Origin: Aromatoleum toluolicum
GTDB lineage: Bacteria; Pseudomonadota; Gammaproteobacteria; Burkholderiales; Rhodocyclaceae
Direction: 5' to 3'
DNA length: 64,000 nucleotides
Assembly (NCBI RefSeq): GCF_012911005.2
Contig: NZ_WTVS01000013.1
Location: forward strand, 39,705-103,704
Part shown: in pieces, positions 25,602-39,147 of the stretch
How positions within the stretch are numbered: the first letter of the stretch is position 1
Layout of the letters: the number at the start of each line of letters is the position of its first letter
The notes under the pieces: model-generated
Told to the model about the DNA's origin: nothing
Seen by the model: the letters and a program-made list of their open reading frames with translations, nothing else
Databases searched by the model: none
Translations under genes and position numbers: made by a program

Positions 25602-26150
25602 TCAGGATCCGCAGGTGCGCCGCGCGCGGCGGCCATGCCAGGCACGGATCAGCCATAGCCGCCAGGCTGCCTTGACGCCGACGTAACCCGCCAGCGAGAA
25701 GATCGCTGCGAGCAGGATCAAGCCCAGGGCAAGCGGCTTGCCCAGCCCGGCCATCCACCCGACCAGTTCGCCGAGCCAGTCCGCGAAATGCAGGTCGCCC
25801 AAGTCCGGCGGCTTCACGAAACCGTTGGTGCTCATGCCCATCACGCGGCTGCCTAGGCCGTATGCGAGCACGTAGAGCGGGACGATGGTGAGCGGGTTCG
25901 AATACAGCGTGGTTACCACTGCGAGCGGCAGATTGACGCGAAACAGCACGCATCCGGCCGCAGCGGCGAGTGCCTGGAAGGGGCCGGGAATCAGTCCGCA
26001 GAAGAGACCCAGCGCGATCGCACCAGCCGCCGAGTGGCGGTTCAAGTGCCACAGGCGCGGGTGGAGCAGGGAGTTGGCGAACGGGCGCAACCAACGGTTG
26101 CTGTGCACCGATTCGTGATTCGGCAGGAAACGCTTGATCGTCTTGCGCAT
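25602..26150 (-). CDS. DUF2062-family membrane protein
   Basis: 182-residue inner-membrane protein with three or four hydrophobic segments (about 42-70, 75-100, 140-165) and the DUF2062 signature HSAAGAIALGLFCGLIPGPFQ and YSNPLTIVPLYVLAYGLG. The family has no assigned function; it is often found near comEC/lol genes in betaproteobacteria, as here. Divergent from comEC (103 bp apart) and tail-to-tail with lolD (30 bp). Confidence 0.88.
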   Translation of the reverse strand: MRKTIKRFLPNHESVHSNRWLRPFANSLLHPRLWHLNRHSAAGAIALGLFCGLIPGPFQALAAAAGCVLFRVNLPLAVVTTLYSNPLTIVPLYVLAYGLGSRVMGMSTNGFVKPPDLGDLHFADWLGELVGWMAGLGKPLALGLILLAAIFSLAGYVGVKAAWRLWLIRAWHGRRARRTCGS

Positions 26151-26253
26151 TCTGGCTGTGGGGTCGAAGTCCTGTTCATTGTTGCGCGTCGCAGCGGTCC
26201 GCGCCGCCTTCCGCGCTTGTCCGCAACTCGCTCCGCGGGCATGATCTCGGCTT

Positions 26254-28599
26254 ATGCAAATTGCAATATTCGTGTTTGCGGCGGGCGTCTGGGGCGCGCA
26301 ATACCAGACGCAGCTGCCCTCGCATGCATGGCTCGCCGTTCTTTCGAGCGGTTTGACCGTCGGCGGGGCCGTCGCGTTTCAATGGTACAAGTCGGGCGTG
26401 GTGCGCGCGACCCTGTTTCGTGCACTGGTCCTCGCGCTCGCGCTGGGCGCCGGGTTTGCGTGGTCGAGCTGGCGGGCCGCGTGGCGGCTCGCCGACGAGC
26501 TGCCGAGGGCGCTCGAAGCGCGGGACGTCGAGCTGACCGGCATCGTCGCGGAGCTGCCCGAGCCCGGCGGGCAGGGGGTGCGCTTCGTATTCCAGGTCGA
26601 GAACGCCTCCGCCGCGGTGCCGCAACGCGTGCTCCTGTCGTGGTACGCGGCCGAGCGGGGAGGAGGCACTCCCGCCGTGCCCTCGCTGCGGCCTGGCGAG
26701 CGCTGGCAGTTTACGGTCCGGCTCAAGCGGCCGCACGGCCTCGCAAATCCGGAACTTTTCGATTACGAGGCGGCACTGCTCGAGCGCGGCATTCGCGCCA
26801 CCGGCAGCGTGCGTCCGTCTCCGCCGCCAATCCGGGTCGACGAGTTCGTCGTGCGCCCGGCAACGCTCGTGCATCGCCTGCGTGACACGATCCGTGCGCG
26901 CTTCCTGGCTGCGCTGCCGGGCGCCGAGTACGCCGGGGTGCTCGTCGCGCTGGCGGTGGGCGACCAGCGTGCCATTCCCGACGGGCAGTGGACGGTGTTC
27001 CGCAACACCGGTATCAGCCATCTCATCAGCATCTCCGGACTGCACGTGTCGATGGTGGGACTGCTCGTGGGCTGGCTGGCCGGCAAGGCATGGCGCCGGT
27101 CGCAGCGGCGGCTGTTGCGGGTGCCGGCGATGAAGGTCGCCGCGGCCACCGGGCTCGCCGCGGCAGCGGTCTACGCGGTGCTCGCCGGCATGGGCATCCC
27201 GACGCAGCGTTCACTGATCATGATCGCCGTAGTCGCGCTGGCGCTCCTCGGCGGGCGGTCGCCGTCCGGCGGCGTCGTGCTCGCGCTCGCCTTGCTGTGC
27301 GTGCTGCTGTTCGACCCGTGGGCGGTGCTGGCCGCGGGGTTCTGGTTGTCCTTCGGTGCGGTCGCGATCCTCATGTTCCTGCTCGGCGGGCGCGTCGCCG
27401 CGGCGAAAGGGTGGCGCGCGGCGGTGGCGAGCCAGCTCGGCATCACCCTCGCGATGATCCCGGGGTTGGTCGTCCTGTTCAACGGCTTCTCGCTGGTCTC
27501 GCCGCTCGCCAACGCGCTGGCGATTCCGCTCGTGAGCTTCGTGATCACACCGTTGACGCTGCTGGCCATCGTCCTGCCCTTCAAGGGGCTGCTGGAGCTG
27601 GCGCATGGGCTCTTCGGCGTGCTCATGGTGTTCCTCGAATGGCTGTCGGCCCTGCCGTTCGCGATGTGGTCACAGGCTGCGCCGCCGGGCGTGCTGGCGG
27701 CCGCGGCGCTTGCCGGCGTCGCCTGGCTGATGCTCCCGCGCGGCACGCCGGCGCGCGCGGCGGGGGCGTTGGCGATGCTGCCGATGCTCGCGTGGGTGCC
27801 CGAGCGGCCCGTGTACGGCGCGTTCCGCATGGTCGTGCTGGATGTCGGGCAGGGTACCGCCGTGCACGTCCGTACTGCCCGCCACGAGCTCGTTTACGAC
27901 ACCGGACCGGCCTACCGCCAGGGCGGCGATGCCGGGATGCGAGTGCTCGTCCCATATCTGGGCGCTGCCGGTGTCCGGCGGGTCGACCGGCTCGTCGTCT
28001 CGCACGACGATCTCGACCATGCGGGCGGCATGGTGTCGGTGCTCGCCGGCGTCGAGGTGGGCGAGGTCATGGCGAACTTCGCGGTTCCCGCGGACGCGCG
28101 GCCGCCGCGGGCAACGCGCCCGTGCCTCGCGGGCGACGGCTGGTCCTGGGACGGGGTGGAATTCCGCATCCTGCATCCGGACGAAAGGGAACTCGGCAAT
28201 ACGTCGGACAACGATGCGTCCTGTGTGCTGCGGGTCGCTTCGCGCGGCGGCTCCGTGCTGCTTGCGGGCGACATCGAACGCAACGCCGAGCGGCGCCTGG
28301 TCGCGCAGGCGGGCGAGTCCCTGGCGAGCACGGTCGTCGTCGTGCCGCACCACGGGAGCCGCTCGTCGTCCGGCGATGCCTTTGTCGCCGGCGTGGCGCC
28401 GCGCGCCGCCATCCACTCGGCGGGTTATCTCAACCAGTTCCATCACCCGCACCCGACCGTGCTGCAGCGCTGGTCGGAGGGCGGGGCGGCGAACTGGCGC
28501 ACGGACGAGCAGGGCGCGATCCTCGTCGATGCCGGTGCGCACGGCGTCGAGATCGCGTCCTGGCGCGATCTGGCGCGACGTTACTGGTACGGGCGGTAG
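26254..28599 (+). CDS. comEC: DNA uptake channel ComEC/Rec2
   Basis: 781-residue polytopic protein that carries single-stranded DNA across the inner membrane in natural transformation. Order of domains: N-terminal DUF4131-type region with an OB-like section (about 80-200), the Competence domain with GISHLISISGLHVSMVG (about 250-267) and ~8 further membrane helices, and a C-terminal metallo-beta-lactamase-like domain (about 525-781) with LDVGQGTAVHV, SHDDLDHAGG and VVPHHGSRSS. The HxDxDH-like SHDDLDH suggests the nuclease-like site is intact. Full length for the family. Confidence 0.95.
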   Translation: MQIAIFVFAAGVWGAQYQTQLPSHAWLAVLSSGLTVGGAVAFQWYKSGVVRATLFRALVLALALGAGFAWSSWRAAWRLADELPRALEARDVELTGIVAELPEPGGQGVRFVFQVENASAAVPQRVLLSWYAAERGGGTPAVPSLRPGERWQFTVRLKRPHGLANPELFDYEAALLERGIRATGSVRPSPPPIRVDEFVVRPATLVHRLRDTIRARFLAALPGAEYAGVLVALAVGDQRAIPDGQWTVFRNTGISHLISISGLHVSMVGLLVGWLAGKAWRRSQRRLLRVPAMKVAAATGLAAAAVYAVLAGMGIPTQRSLIMIAVVALALLGGRSPSGGVVLALALLCVLLFDPWAVLAAGFWLSFGAVAILMFLLGGRVAAAKGWRAAVASQLGITLAMIPGLVVLFNGFSLVSPLANALAIPLVSFVITPLTLLAIVLPFKGLLELAHGLFGVLMVFLEWLSALPFAMWSQAAPPGVLAAAALAGVAWLMLPRGTPARAAGALAMLPMLAWVPERPVYGAFRMVVLDVGQGTAVHVRTARHELVYDTGPAYRQGGDAGMRVLVPYLGAAGVRRVDRLVVSHDDLDHAGGMVSVLAGVEVGEVMANFAVPADARPPRATRPCLAGDGWSWDGVEFRILHPDERELGNTSDNDASCVLRVASRGGSVLLAGDIERNAERRLVAQAGESLASTVVVVPHHGSRSSSGDAFVAGVAPRAAIHSAGYLNQFHHPHPTVLQRWSEGGAANWRTDEQGAILVDAGAHGVEIASWRDLARRYWYGR

Positions 28600-28652
28600 G
28601 CCGTCGTCCTGCTACACTTGGCCACTCACCCGTCCTCCATGATCTCGATTCG

Positions 28653-29591
28653 ATGAGCCTGCTCGACTCCCTGCGCCGTCTGTTGCGACCGGAACCGTAC
28701 CCTTCGCCCGCAGCGGAGGCCGTGGTCGAACGGCCGTATCACGGCGTGCGCGAACGGTCGGTACAGTGCATCGGTCCGCACGGTTTCCACCGCATGGCGT
28801 ACACGGAATGGGGCAAGCCGGCGAACCGCAAGGTGCTCGTGTGTGCGCACGGCCTCACGCGCAACGGGCGCGACTTCGATTTCCTCGCCCAGGCACTGGC
28901 CGACGATTACCGCGTGGTCTGCCCGGACGTCGTCGGACGCGGGCGCAGCGACTGGCTCGGCGTGAAGACCGACTACGGCTTTCCCGTGTACGTAGCGGAC
29001 ATGGTCACGCTGCTCGCGCGTCTCGATGCCGACACGGTGCATTGGGTCGGCACCTCTATGGGCGGGATCATCGGCATGCTGCTCGCCAGCAGGCCGCACA
29101 CGCCGATCTCGCGCTTGGTGCTCAATGACGTCGGCCCCGTGATCACGGCAACTTCGCTGCGACGCATCGGCGAATACGTCGGCAAGGCGCCGAAGTTCGC
29201 CAGCATGGCGGAAGCCGAGGCGTGGATCCGTGCGGTCAGCGCACCCTTCGGTCCGCTTACCGACGAACAGTGGCAGCATCTCACGCGTTACTCGGTGCGT
29301 CCCGTCGAGGGGGGCTTCGCGATGGTGTATGACCCGGGGCTGGGCGACGTCTTCCGCGAGGCGCCCGTCGTGGTCGATGTCGATCTGTGGGACGTGTACA
29401 AGGCGATCCAGTGCCCCACGCTCGTGATTCGCGGGGCCGAATCCGACCTGCTCCCGCCCGAGACTTTCCGTCAGATGGGCGAGACCGGGCCGCGCGCACG
29501 CCTTGCCGAGATCGCCGGCGTCGGTCACGCGCCGGTGCTGATGGACCGCGCCCAGATCGCGCTGGTGCGCGACTACCTGCTGGAACGATGA
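28653..29591 (+). CDS. Alpha/beta-hydrolase
   Basis: 312-residue cytoplasmic alpha/beta-fold hydrolase. The oxyanion-hole motif VCAHGLTRNGRDFD (about 63-76), nucleophile elbow GTSMGG with S135, and a late catalytic His in VGHAPVLM are visible; the acid is probably the Asp in GAESDLLP. An esterase or lipase-type activity is expected, substrate unknown. It follows comEC by 53 bp and precedes the DUF599 gene by 28 bp, so the latter two may be co-transcribed. The longer open frame upstream is an off-frame read of comEC. Confidence 0.85.
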   Translation: MSLLDSLRRLLRPEPYPSPAAEAVVERPYHGVRERSVQCIGPHGFHRMAYTEWGKPANRKVLVCAHGLTRNGRDFDFLAQALADDYRVVCPDVVGRGRSDWLGVKTDYGFPVYVADMVTLLARLDADTVHWVGTSMGGIIGMLLASRPHTPISRLVLNDVGPVITATSLRRIGEYVGKAPKFASMAEAEAWIRAVSAPFGPLTDEQWQHLTRYSVRPVEGGFAMVYDPGLGDVFREAPVVVDVDLWDVYKAIQCPTLVIRGAESDLLPPETFRQMGETGPRARLAEIAGVGHAPVLMDRAQIALVRDYLLER

Positions 29592-29619
29592 GGCGCGTGC
29601 TGCAGGGGCGGGGGAACCG

Positions 29620-30303
29620 ATGAGCGGCGTCTCGACACTCGACTGGATTGCGCTCGGCTGGTTTCTCGTGGCCTGGGCGGGCTATGGCTGGCTCTCGGAA
29701 AACAGCCGATGGGCGCAGCGCGGGCTGATGGGGGTGAGTCATCGCTTCCGGCTCGACTGGGCGCGCGAGATGCTCGCACGCGAGATGCGCGTAAGCGATG
29801 CGGCATTGGTGGGAAACCTGATGCAGAGCGTGTCCTTTTATGCGAACACGACGATCTACATCATTGCCGGCCTGCTCGCCGTCCTCGGGGTACTCGATCA
29901 GGCGATGCGCTTCACCGCCGACCTGCCGTTCGCGCGCGAGACCTCACGTGAGCTGGGGGAACTGAAGCTGTTGCTGCTGCTGACCGTCTTCGTCGTCGCG
30001 TACTTCAAGTTCACGTGGTCGCTGCGCCAGTTCAACATGCTGTCGATCCTCATCGGCGCAAGTCCGACGAATCCGGACGGGGAAGGGCACGAGCGCATGG
30101 TGCAGCGCGTCGCGATGGTGAACTCGCTGGCCGGTGACGAGTTCAATCGCGGCATCCGCGCCTACTATTTCGGCCTCGCCGCGGTCGCCTGGTTCATCCA
30201 GCCCTGGCTCTTCCTGTTCCTGACCGCCCTGGTCGTCGTGGTGCTGTACCGCCGCGACTTCGCTTCGTCGGTGCTGGTGGTGCTCGACGGCGACCGCGCC
30301 TGA
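29620..30303 (+). CDS. DUF599-family membrane protein
   Basis: 227-residue inner-membrane protein of the DUF599 family, with hydrophobic helices at about 8-25, 75-92, 112-132 and 180-215 and the family-type stretch QFNMLSILIGASP after helix 3. GGGGGA precedes the ATG. No function is established for this family. It ends 25 bp from the end of the convergent msrB gene. Confidence 0.85.
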   Translation: MSGVSTLDWIALGWFLVAWAGYGWLSENSRWAQRGLMGVSHRFRLDWAREMLAREMRVSDAALVGNLMQSVSFYANTTIYIIAGLLAVLGVLDQAMRFTADLPFARETSRELGELKLLLLLTVFVVAYFKFTWSLRQFNMLSILIGASPTNPDGEGHERMVQRVAMVNSLAGDEFNRGIRAYYFGLAAVAWFIQPWLFLFLTALVVVVLYRRDFASSVLVVLDGDRA

Positions 30304-30328
30304 GGGGCGCGCGTCCTGCCTGGTCGCG

Positions 30329-30745
30329 TCAGTCGTCTTCCCCGGACGAGCGCTGGGGATCGAAGCGGACGGACGCGGAGTTGATGCAGTAGCGCAGCCC
30401 CGTAGGGGCCGGTCCATCCTCGAACACGTGTCCGAGATGGGCGCCGCACTGCCGGCACAACACCTCGGTGCGCTGCATGAAGTGGGAGTGGTCTTCCGCC
30501 TCGTCGACGTTGTCCGGCGCAGCCGCGGTCCAGAAGCTGGGCCAGCCGCAGCCGGCGTCGAACTTGTGTTCGGAGTCGAACAGCGGCGCACCGCAGCAGA
30601 TGCAGCGGTACTCGCCGTTCTCCCAGAAGTTCCAGTATTCGCCGGTGAAGGCACGCTCGGTGCCCTTCTGCCGGGCAACCTGGTATTGCGTCGGTGAGAG
30701 TTGCGCGCGCCACTCGGCGTCGGTCTTTTCGATCTTGCGGCTCAT
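30329..30745 (-). CDS. msrB: Peptide-methionine (R)-S-oxide reductase MsrB
   Basis: 138-residue cytoplasmic enzyme reducing methionine-R-sulfoxide in oxidised proteins. Structural zinc ligands C48, C51, C96 and C99, the GCGWPSFW substrate region and the catalytic cysteine C119 in RYCINSAS are all present. GGAGGAG lies before the start. It follows the DUF2863 gene on the minus strand with a 35-bp gap, so ppsR, DUF2863 and msrB may form one transcript. Confidence 0.97.
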   Translation of the reverse strand: MSRKIEKTDAEWRAQLSPTQYQVARQKGTERAFTGEYWNFWENGEYRCICCGAPLFDSEHKFDAGCGWPSFWTAAAPDNVDEAEDHSHFMQRTEVLCRQCGAHLGHVFEDGPAPTGLRYCINSASVRFDPQRSSGEDD

Positions 30746-30780
30746 TTGCTTCTCCTCCGTCGGAACCGCGCGCGCAAATT

Positions 30781-31950
30781 TCAGTGCAGATGGCGGGGTG
30801 CCTGCTCGCCGTGCTCGTCAGGCATCTCCGCGTGCACGATTTCGCCCTCTGGCGAAGGGTAGAGCGGTGCGCCGCAGTCGTCGCAGTATTCGAGCGGAAA
30901 ACGGTGCTCGAGGTTCACGATTTCGGTGACGCCGCAGTCGCGCAGCACGGCCTCGATCTCGGCGTGCGAGTCGGTCGTTTCATCTTCCGCGCCCAGCAGC
31001 GGCCACACGACGCCGTGAACGACCTCTTCCTTGCCGCGCATCGTCAGTCCGACGCGGTATTCCTCGAGTTCGCGGTCGTAGAACGGCGCGATGACGGCGC
31101 GGACGTTCGCGGCGGGCGTATCCAGCTCTGCGCCTAGGAACGCCACGGACGCGCGGATCGCATACGGGCGGCTGTCCTTGTCGGCCTGGCGGCTGGCGGC
31201 AAAGTACGCTTCCGGCAGCACGACTTCCATCGCACAGCCGGGCAGTAACGGGGTCAGGCATGCGCCGCCCTGCATGCGCCACTGCGTCATGGATTGTTCG
31301 CGCGTGCGGTCGGCTTGCTGCCAGGCGAACAGCGCCTCGCCTTTCGGCACTGCAATTGCCGCCAGCAGATAGCGGGTGTCGGACAGGAATTGCGCCGTTT
31401 CGGGCATGCCTTCGGTGTCGATGTGCAGATCCTTCCCTGCGACCGCCGCACGCCCGAGCTCGGCAGCGAAGGCTGCGGTCGCGCAGTAACCCTGCGGCAG
31501 CTGGTCGGGGCTGAAGAGGAAATCGGCCAGCGCCAGTTTCACCTTGTCGGCGAGCACGTGCGCCTGCAGATGCACCCGCAGGTTCGCCAGCACTGCCGCG
31601 GTAATGGTGTTCGATGGAATGCGGTAGCGCGACCACGCCAGCACCGGTGCGGCGATGAGCAGGATGTCGTGATCCTGGGAAACACCGGACGCGCTCTCCG
31701 CGCGCGACTCGATGTAGTCCGCGAGTTCGTCGTACGCGCGTGCATCGGCGGCGTAGAGATGATCGAGCGCGGCGTTCAGGGTGTCCTCGCCGCCTTCCTC
31801 GAGGATGCGGTCGAGGCTGTCGCACAGCAGCCTGTCCCAGTAACGGTCCTCGGCACGGCTGCCGGACTCGGCCAGGCCCGTTGCGAGCCAGATCAGGTTT
31901 TCGGCGTCGCGGCCCAAACCACCGCGGCGTTTTTGACGGGGTCTCTTCAT
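30781..31950 (-). CDS. DUF2863-type protein with C-terminal zinc-ribbon motif
   Basis: 389-residue cytoplasmic protein starting [20 protein letters not shown], which I recognise as the betaproteobacterial DUF2863 type. It has no membrane segment; the C-terminus carries [16 protein letters not shown], a single CxxCG knuckle like that of metal-binding ribbons, and a His-rich tail ([11 protein letters not shown]). No enzymatic motif is evident. It sits between ppsR (39 bp upstream) and msrB. Function unknown; family naming is from memory. Confidence 0.75.
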   Translation of the reverse strand: MKRPRQKRRGGLGRDAENLIWLATGLAESGSRAEDRYWDRLLCDSLDRILEEGGEDTLNAALDHLYAADARAYDELADYIESRAESASGVSQDHDILLIAAPVLAWSRYRIPSNTITAAVLANLRVHLQAHVLADKVKLALADFLFSPDQLPQGYCATAAFAAELGRAAVAGKDLHIDTEGMPETAQFLSDTRYLLAAIAVPKGEALFAWQQADRTREQSMTQWRMQGGACLTPLLPGCAMEVVLPEAYFAASRQADKDSRPYAIRASVAFLGAELDTPAANVRAVIAPFYDRELEEYRVGLTMRGKEEVVHGVVWPLLGAEDETTDSHAEIEAVLRDCGVTEIVNLEHRFPLEYCDDCGAPLYPSPEGEIVHAEMPDEHGEQAPRHLH

Positions 31951-31989
31951 GGAAATTCCTGTTTGGGGATGTTGCAGCGCCCGCGTAGC

Positions 31990-32823
31990 TCAGTACGCAG
32001 GCTTGTTGAGCCTCACGGCCTGGAGGATGGTAGCCGAAATCTCCTCGATCGATTTCGTCGTCGAGTCCAGCCAGGGGATGTTCTCGCGTCGCATCAGCTT
32101 CTGCGCGGCGTCGATCTCGAAGCGGCAGTTCTCGATCGCTGCGTAACGGCTGTTCGGGCGGCGCTCCTGGCGGATCTGCGACAGACGTTCTGCCGCGATC
32201 GTAAGCCCGAACAGCTTGGCGCGGTGGCGGTGCAGTTCGCCGGGCAGTTTGTTGCGCTCGAAGTCCTCGGGGATGAGGGGGTAGTTCGCGGCCTTTACGC
32301 CGAATTGCATCGCCAGATAGAGGCTGGTCGGCGTCTTGCCGGAGCGCGACACGCCAACGAGGATCACGTCCGCGTCAGCGAGTTCGCCGTCCGACGAGAT
32401 GCCGTCATCGTGCGCCATGGCGAAGTTGATCGCCTCGATGCGCGCCTTGTAGTCCTGGCTTTCGGCGATGCCGTGAAAGCGTCCGACGGTGTGGGTCGAG
32501 CGCTGGCCGAGTTCCGCTTCGAGCGGCACGATGAACTGGTCGAACAGGTCTACGAAAAGTGCATCGGCGTCGAGCAAGCCGCTCTCGGGCTGCGGATTGA
32601 CCAGGGTGCTGAAGACGATCGGGCGCACGCCATCGGCCTCGCGCGCCTCGCGGATCTGGCGGGCGGCGTCGAGCGCCTTGTCGAGATCGTCCACGAACGG
32701 TATGCGGACCTGACGCAGGTTCGCATCCGGAAACTGCGCGAGCAGGCTGTGGCCCAGGGTTTCGGCCGTGATGCCTGTGCCGTCGGAGATGAAGAATACG
32801 GTCCGGGTGGGGTTTTCGCTCAT
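31990..32823 (-). CDS. ppsR: PEP synthase regulatory protein PpsR (bifunctional kinase/pyrophosphorylase)
   Basis: 277-residue DUF299 enzyme that inactivates PEP synthase by ADP-dependent phosphorylation and reactivates it with phosphate. N-terminus [19 protein letters not shown] and the P-loop GVSRSGKT (157-164) are diagnostic. The open frame extends 37 codons into the divergent region; ATG 32823 gives the family start. It is divergent from its substrate gene ppsA, 109 bp apart, so enzyme and regulator share one control region. Confidence 0.96.
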   Translation of the reverse strand: MSENPTRTVFFISDGTGITAETLGHSLLAQFPDANLRQVRIPFVDDLDKALDAARQIREAREADGVRPIVFSTLVNPQPESGLLDADALFVDLFDQFIVPLEAELGQRSTHTVGRFHGIAESQDYKARIEAINFAMAHDDGISSDGELADADVILVGVSRSGKTPTSLYLAMQFGVKAANYPLIPEDFERNKLPGELHRHRAKLFGLTIAAERLSQIRQERRPNSRYAAIENCRFEIDAAQKLMRRENIPWLDSTTKSIEEISATILQAVRLNKPAY

Positions 32824-32842
32824 GACTGTGGCCGAAGATCGT

Positions 32843-32871
32843 GATATAGGGGAAAACCTGCCGTGCGGCAA
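32843..32871 (-). promoter_or_regulatory. Sigma70-like promoter for ppsR
   Basis: On the minus strand TTGCCG (32866-32871) and TATATC (32843-32848) are 17 bp apart, with the predicted start about 13 nt before the ppsR ATG. On the plus strand a -10-like TAAAAT (32887-32892) may serve ppsA, but its -35 is unclear. Confidence 0.5.
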
Positions 32872-32932
32872 AGCAGCAAATTTCGCTAAAATCACATTTT
32901 GCTTTCTCCCCAACGAAACCGGAAGGCCATTC

Positions 32933-35299
32933 ATGTCCCGTTATGTCATCCCCTTCACTGAACTGCGCATGTCGGACGTAGAGCAGGTCGGTGGCAAGAA
33001 CGCCTCGCTCGGCGAGATGATCAGCCAGTTGCCCTCGAGTGTGCGGGTTCCTGGCGGTTTTGCCACCACCGCGGACGCGTTCCGCGAGTTCCTGGCCCAT
33101 CAGGGGCTTGCGGAGAAGATCCGTGCGGCCCTCGATGCGCTGGACGTGGATGATGTGGAAAAGCTGGCGAAGACCGGCGCCCAGATCCGCCAGTGGGTTG
33201 TCGAGACCCCCTTCCCGGCCAAGCTGGAAGAAGCGATTCACGCAGCGTACAACGCACTGACCGCTGAAGGCGAGGGTAGTTTCGCAGTTCGTTCGTCGGC
33301 GACCGCCGAGGACCTCCCGGATGCTTCGTTCGCGGGCCAGCAGGAAACCTTCCTGAACATCCACGGCTACGAGAACATCCTGCACGCGATGAAGGAAGTG
33401 TTCGCGTCGCTGTACAACGACCGCGCCATCGCCTACCGCGTGCACAAGGGCTTCGCCCACGCCGACGTCGCGCTGTCGGCCGGCGTGCAGCGCATGGTGC
33501 GCTCGGATACCGGCGCGTCGGGCGTGATGTTCACGATCGACACCGAGTCGGGCTTCGACAAAGTCGTGTTCATCACGGCCTCGTATGGCCTCGGCGAGAC
33601 CGTCGTGCAGGGCGCGGTGAACCCGGACGAGTTCTACGTGCACAAGCCCACCCTGGAACTGGGCAAGCCCGCGGTGATCCGCCGCAACCTCGGCTCCAAG
33701 CTGATCAAGATGGTCTTCGCCGACAAGAAGGAAGCCGGCAAGTCGGTGCGCACCGTCGATGTGCCCGAAGCCGACCGCGTCAAGTTCTCGCTGACGAACG
33801 AGGATGTGCTCGAACTCGCGCGCTACGCCGTCGTGATCGAGAACCACTACGGCCGCCCGATGGACATCGAATGGGGCAAGGACGGCCAGGACGGCAAGCT
33901 CTACATCCTGCAGGCGCGTCCCGAGACCGTGAAGAGCCAGTCCAACGGCCTCGTGATGGAGAAGTACCGCCTGAAGCAGTACGGCAAGGCGCTCACGCAC
34001 GGGCGCGCGATCGGCCAGAAGATCGGCGCGGGGACCGTGCGCGTCGTCGCCGACGCGTCGGAAATGAGCCGCGTGCAGGCCGGCGACATCCTCGTCACCG
34101 ACATGACCGACCCGAACTGGGAGCCGGTGATGAAGCGCGCCAGCGCGATCGTGACGAACCGCGGCGGTCGTACCTGCCACGCGGCGATCATCGCGCGCGA
34201 GCTGGGCATTCCGGCGATCGTCGGCTGCGGCAACGCCACCGAGGTGCTCGACGAGGGCGATTCGGTGACCGTGTCGTGCGCCGAAGGCGACACCGGCTAC
34301 GTGTACCGCGGCAAGCTCGACTTCGAGGTCATCACCACGGACATGGGCAACCTGCCCGACATCCCGGTGAAGATCATGATGAACGTCGGCAATCCCGAAC
34401 TCGCGTTCGAGTTCGCGCAGATCCCGAACGGCGGCGTCGGCCTCGCTCGCCTCGAGTTCGTCATCAACAACATGATCGGCATCCACCCGAAGGCGATCCT
34501 GGAACTGTCTCAGGTGCCCGCGAGCCTGCGCGACGAGATCATGCGCCGCTCGCGCGGCTATGCGACGCCGAAGCAGTTCTTCATCGAGAAGCTGGTCGAG
34601 GGCGTGGCGACGATCGCCGCGGCCTTCTATCCGAAGCCCGTCATCGTGCGCATGTCCGACTTCAAGTCGAACGAGTACCGCAAGCTCCTCGGCGGCGAGA
34701 TCTACGAGCCGGAGGAAGAAAACCCGATGCTGGGCTTCCGCGGCGCCTCGCGCTACATCGCGCACAGCTTCCGCGACTGCTTCGAGCTCGAGTGCGTTGC
34801 GATGAAGAAGGTCCGTAACGAGCTGGGTCTCACCAACGTCCAGATCATGGTGCCCTTCGTGCGCAACGTCGAGGAGGCCAAGGGCGTCGTCGATCTCCTC
34901 GCCGCGAACGGCCTGAAGCGCGGCACGAACGATCTCAAGCTCATCATGATGTGCGAGATCCCGTCAAATGCGCTGCTCGCCGATGCCTTCCTTGAGCACT
35001 TCGACGGCTTCTCGATCGGCTCGAACGACCTCACCCAGCTCACGCTGGGCCTCGACCGCGACTCGGGTCTCGTCGCCCATGCGTTCGACGAACGCGATCC
35101 GGCCGTCAAGCAGCTGCTGTCGATGGCGATCAAGTCCGCGAACCGTCTCGGCAAGTACGTCGGCATTTGCGGTCAGGGGCCGTCGGATCATGCCGATTTT
35201 GCCGAATGGCTGATGGATGAAGGCATCCAGACGATCTCGCTCAACCCCGACACGGTCGTCGATACCTGGCTCAAGCTGTCCGAGCACGCCGGCAAGTAA
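32933..35299 (+). CDS. ppsA: Phosphoenolpyruvate synthase
   Basis: 788-residue cytoplasmic enzyme converting pyruvate + ATP to PEP + AMP + Pi, the entry to gluconeogenesis from lactate or pyruvate. N-terminal ATP-grasp domain ([30 protein letters not shown]), phosphohistidine domain with H416 in [15 protein letters not shown], and the C-terminal PEP-binding barrel ([29 protein letters not shown]) are intact. Start at [13 protein letters not shown] (32933); the frame is open upstream but overlaps ppsR. It fits with the lactate permease in the same window. Confidence 0.98.
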   Translation: MSRYVIPFTELRMSDVEQVGGKNASLGEMISQLPSSVRVPGGFATTADAFREFLAHQGLAEKIRAALDALDVDDVEKLAKTGAQIRQWVVETPFPAKLEEAIHAAYNALTAEGEGSFAVRSSATAEDLPDASFAGQQETFLNIHGYENILHAMKEVFASLYNDRAIAYRVHKGFAHADVALSAGVQRMVRSDTGASGVMFTIDTESGFDKVVFITASYGLGETVVQGAVNPDEFYVHKPTLELGKPAVIRRNLGSKLIKMVFADKKEAGKSVRTVDVPEADRVKFSLTNEDVLELARYAVVIENHYGRPMDIEWGKDGQDGKLYILQARPETVKSQSNGLVMEKYRLKQYGKALTHGRAIGQKIGAGTVRVVADASEMSRVQAGDILVTDMTDPNWEPVMKRASAIVTNRGGRTCHAAIIARELGIPAIVGCGNATEVLDEGDSVTVSCAEGDTGYVYRGKLDFEVITTDMGNLPDIPVKIMMNVGNPELAFEFAQIPNGGVGLARLEFVINNMIGIHPKAILELSQVPASLRDEIMRRSRGYATPKQFFIEKLVEGVATIAAAFYPKPVIVRMSDFKSNEYRKLLGGEIYEPEEENPMLGFRGASRYIAHSFRDCFELECVAMKKVRNELGLTNVQIMVPFVRNVEEAKGVVDLLAANGLKRGTNDLKLIMMCEIPSNALLADAFLEHFDGFSIGSNDLTQLTLGLDRDSGLVAHAFDERDPAVKQLLSMAIKSANRLGKYVGICGQGPSDHADFAEWLMDEGIQTISLNPDTVVDTWLKLSEHAGK

Positions 35300-35319
35300 C
35301 ACCGCACCCTGCGGAAATG

Positions 35320-35348
35320 AAAACGGCGGCCTCGGCCGCCGTTTTTTT
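35320..35348. terminator. Bidirectional intrinsic terminator between ppsA and fadH
   Basis: AAAACGGCGGC-CTCG-GCCGCCGTTTT is an 11-bp perfect stem with a 4-nt loop, followed by a run of seven T on the plus strand and preceded by A-rich sequence giving TTTTCAT on the minus strand. It lies 20 bp after ppsA and 15 bp after the fadH stop, so it serves both. Confidence 0.9.
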
Positions 35349-35362
35349 ATGTCGCGAATTTG

Positions 35363-38722
<3,360 letters not shown>

Positions 38723-38731
38723 GTGGCGCCG

Positions 38732-39100
38732 ATGAGGGGGTCGCGGCGTTCGCCGAATCACGACCTGACGCGCAATGAATACGCACTGGGTCCTGCGAGC
38801 CGAGGTTTCGGCCGCATGGCGTTCATGCTGGGCGCTGTGCTCGCCATTGCGCTGCTTGTCGTGGCAGGAATGCGTTTCTTCGAGAATCATCTCGCGCCTG
38901 CGACCTATCTTTCCGATGTGCGCGCGGAAAACCTCGAGCTCAGGAAGGAGCTCGCCAAGATCCGTCTCGAGCTGGAGGTGGAACTGGCGACGCGCGGCGA
39001 ACTGGAGCGCCAGGTCGCAACGCTCAACGAACAGCTCAAGCAGGTGGGCGACGAACTGGCATTCCTGAAGTCTGCCGGGGCGCGCAGGCCGGAGAAGTGA
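38732..39100 (+). CDS. Single-pass membrane protein with periplasmic coiled coil, unknown function
   Basis: About 122 residues: a basic N-terminus, one membrane helix (about 32-50, MAFMLGAVLAIALLVVAGM) and a C-terminal coiled coil rich in Glu/Leu/Arg (ENLELRKELAKIRLELEVEL). It starts at ATG 38732, or at GTG 38723 immediately after the M23 stop; I cannot decide. It sits between the endopeptidase and the bactofilin, so a role in positioning the peptidase at a bactofilin scaffold is possible. I recognise no named family with certainty. Confidence 0.75.
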   Translation: MRGSRRSPNHDLTRNEYALGPASRGFGRMAFMLGAVLAIALLVVAGMRFFENHLAPATYLSDVRAENLELRKELAKIRLELEVELATRGELERQVATLNEQLKQVGDELAFLKSAGARRPEK

Positions 39101-39147
39101 TCCGCTGCGCTGCGCAGGCGCGGGAATTCAAACGGGAGGCAGGACAG

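Noticed and set aside
31984..31992. GTAGCTCAG-like string resembling the start of a tRNA
   Set aside because: It overlaps the end of ppsR, and no matching acceptor stem, anticodon arm or T-loop follows.
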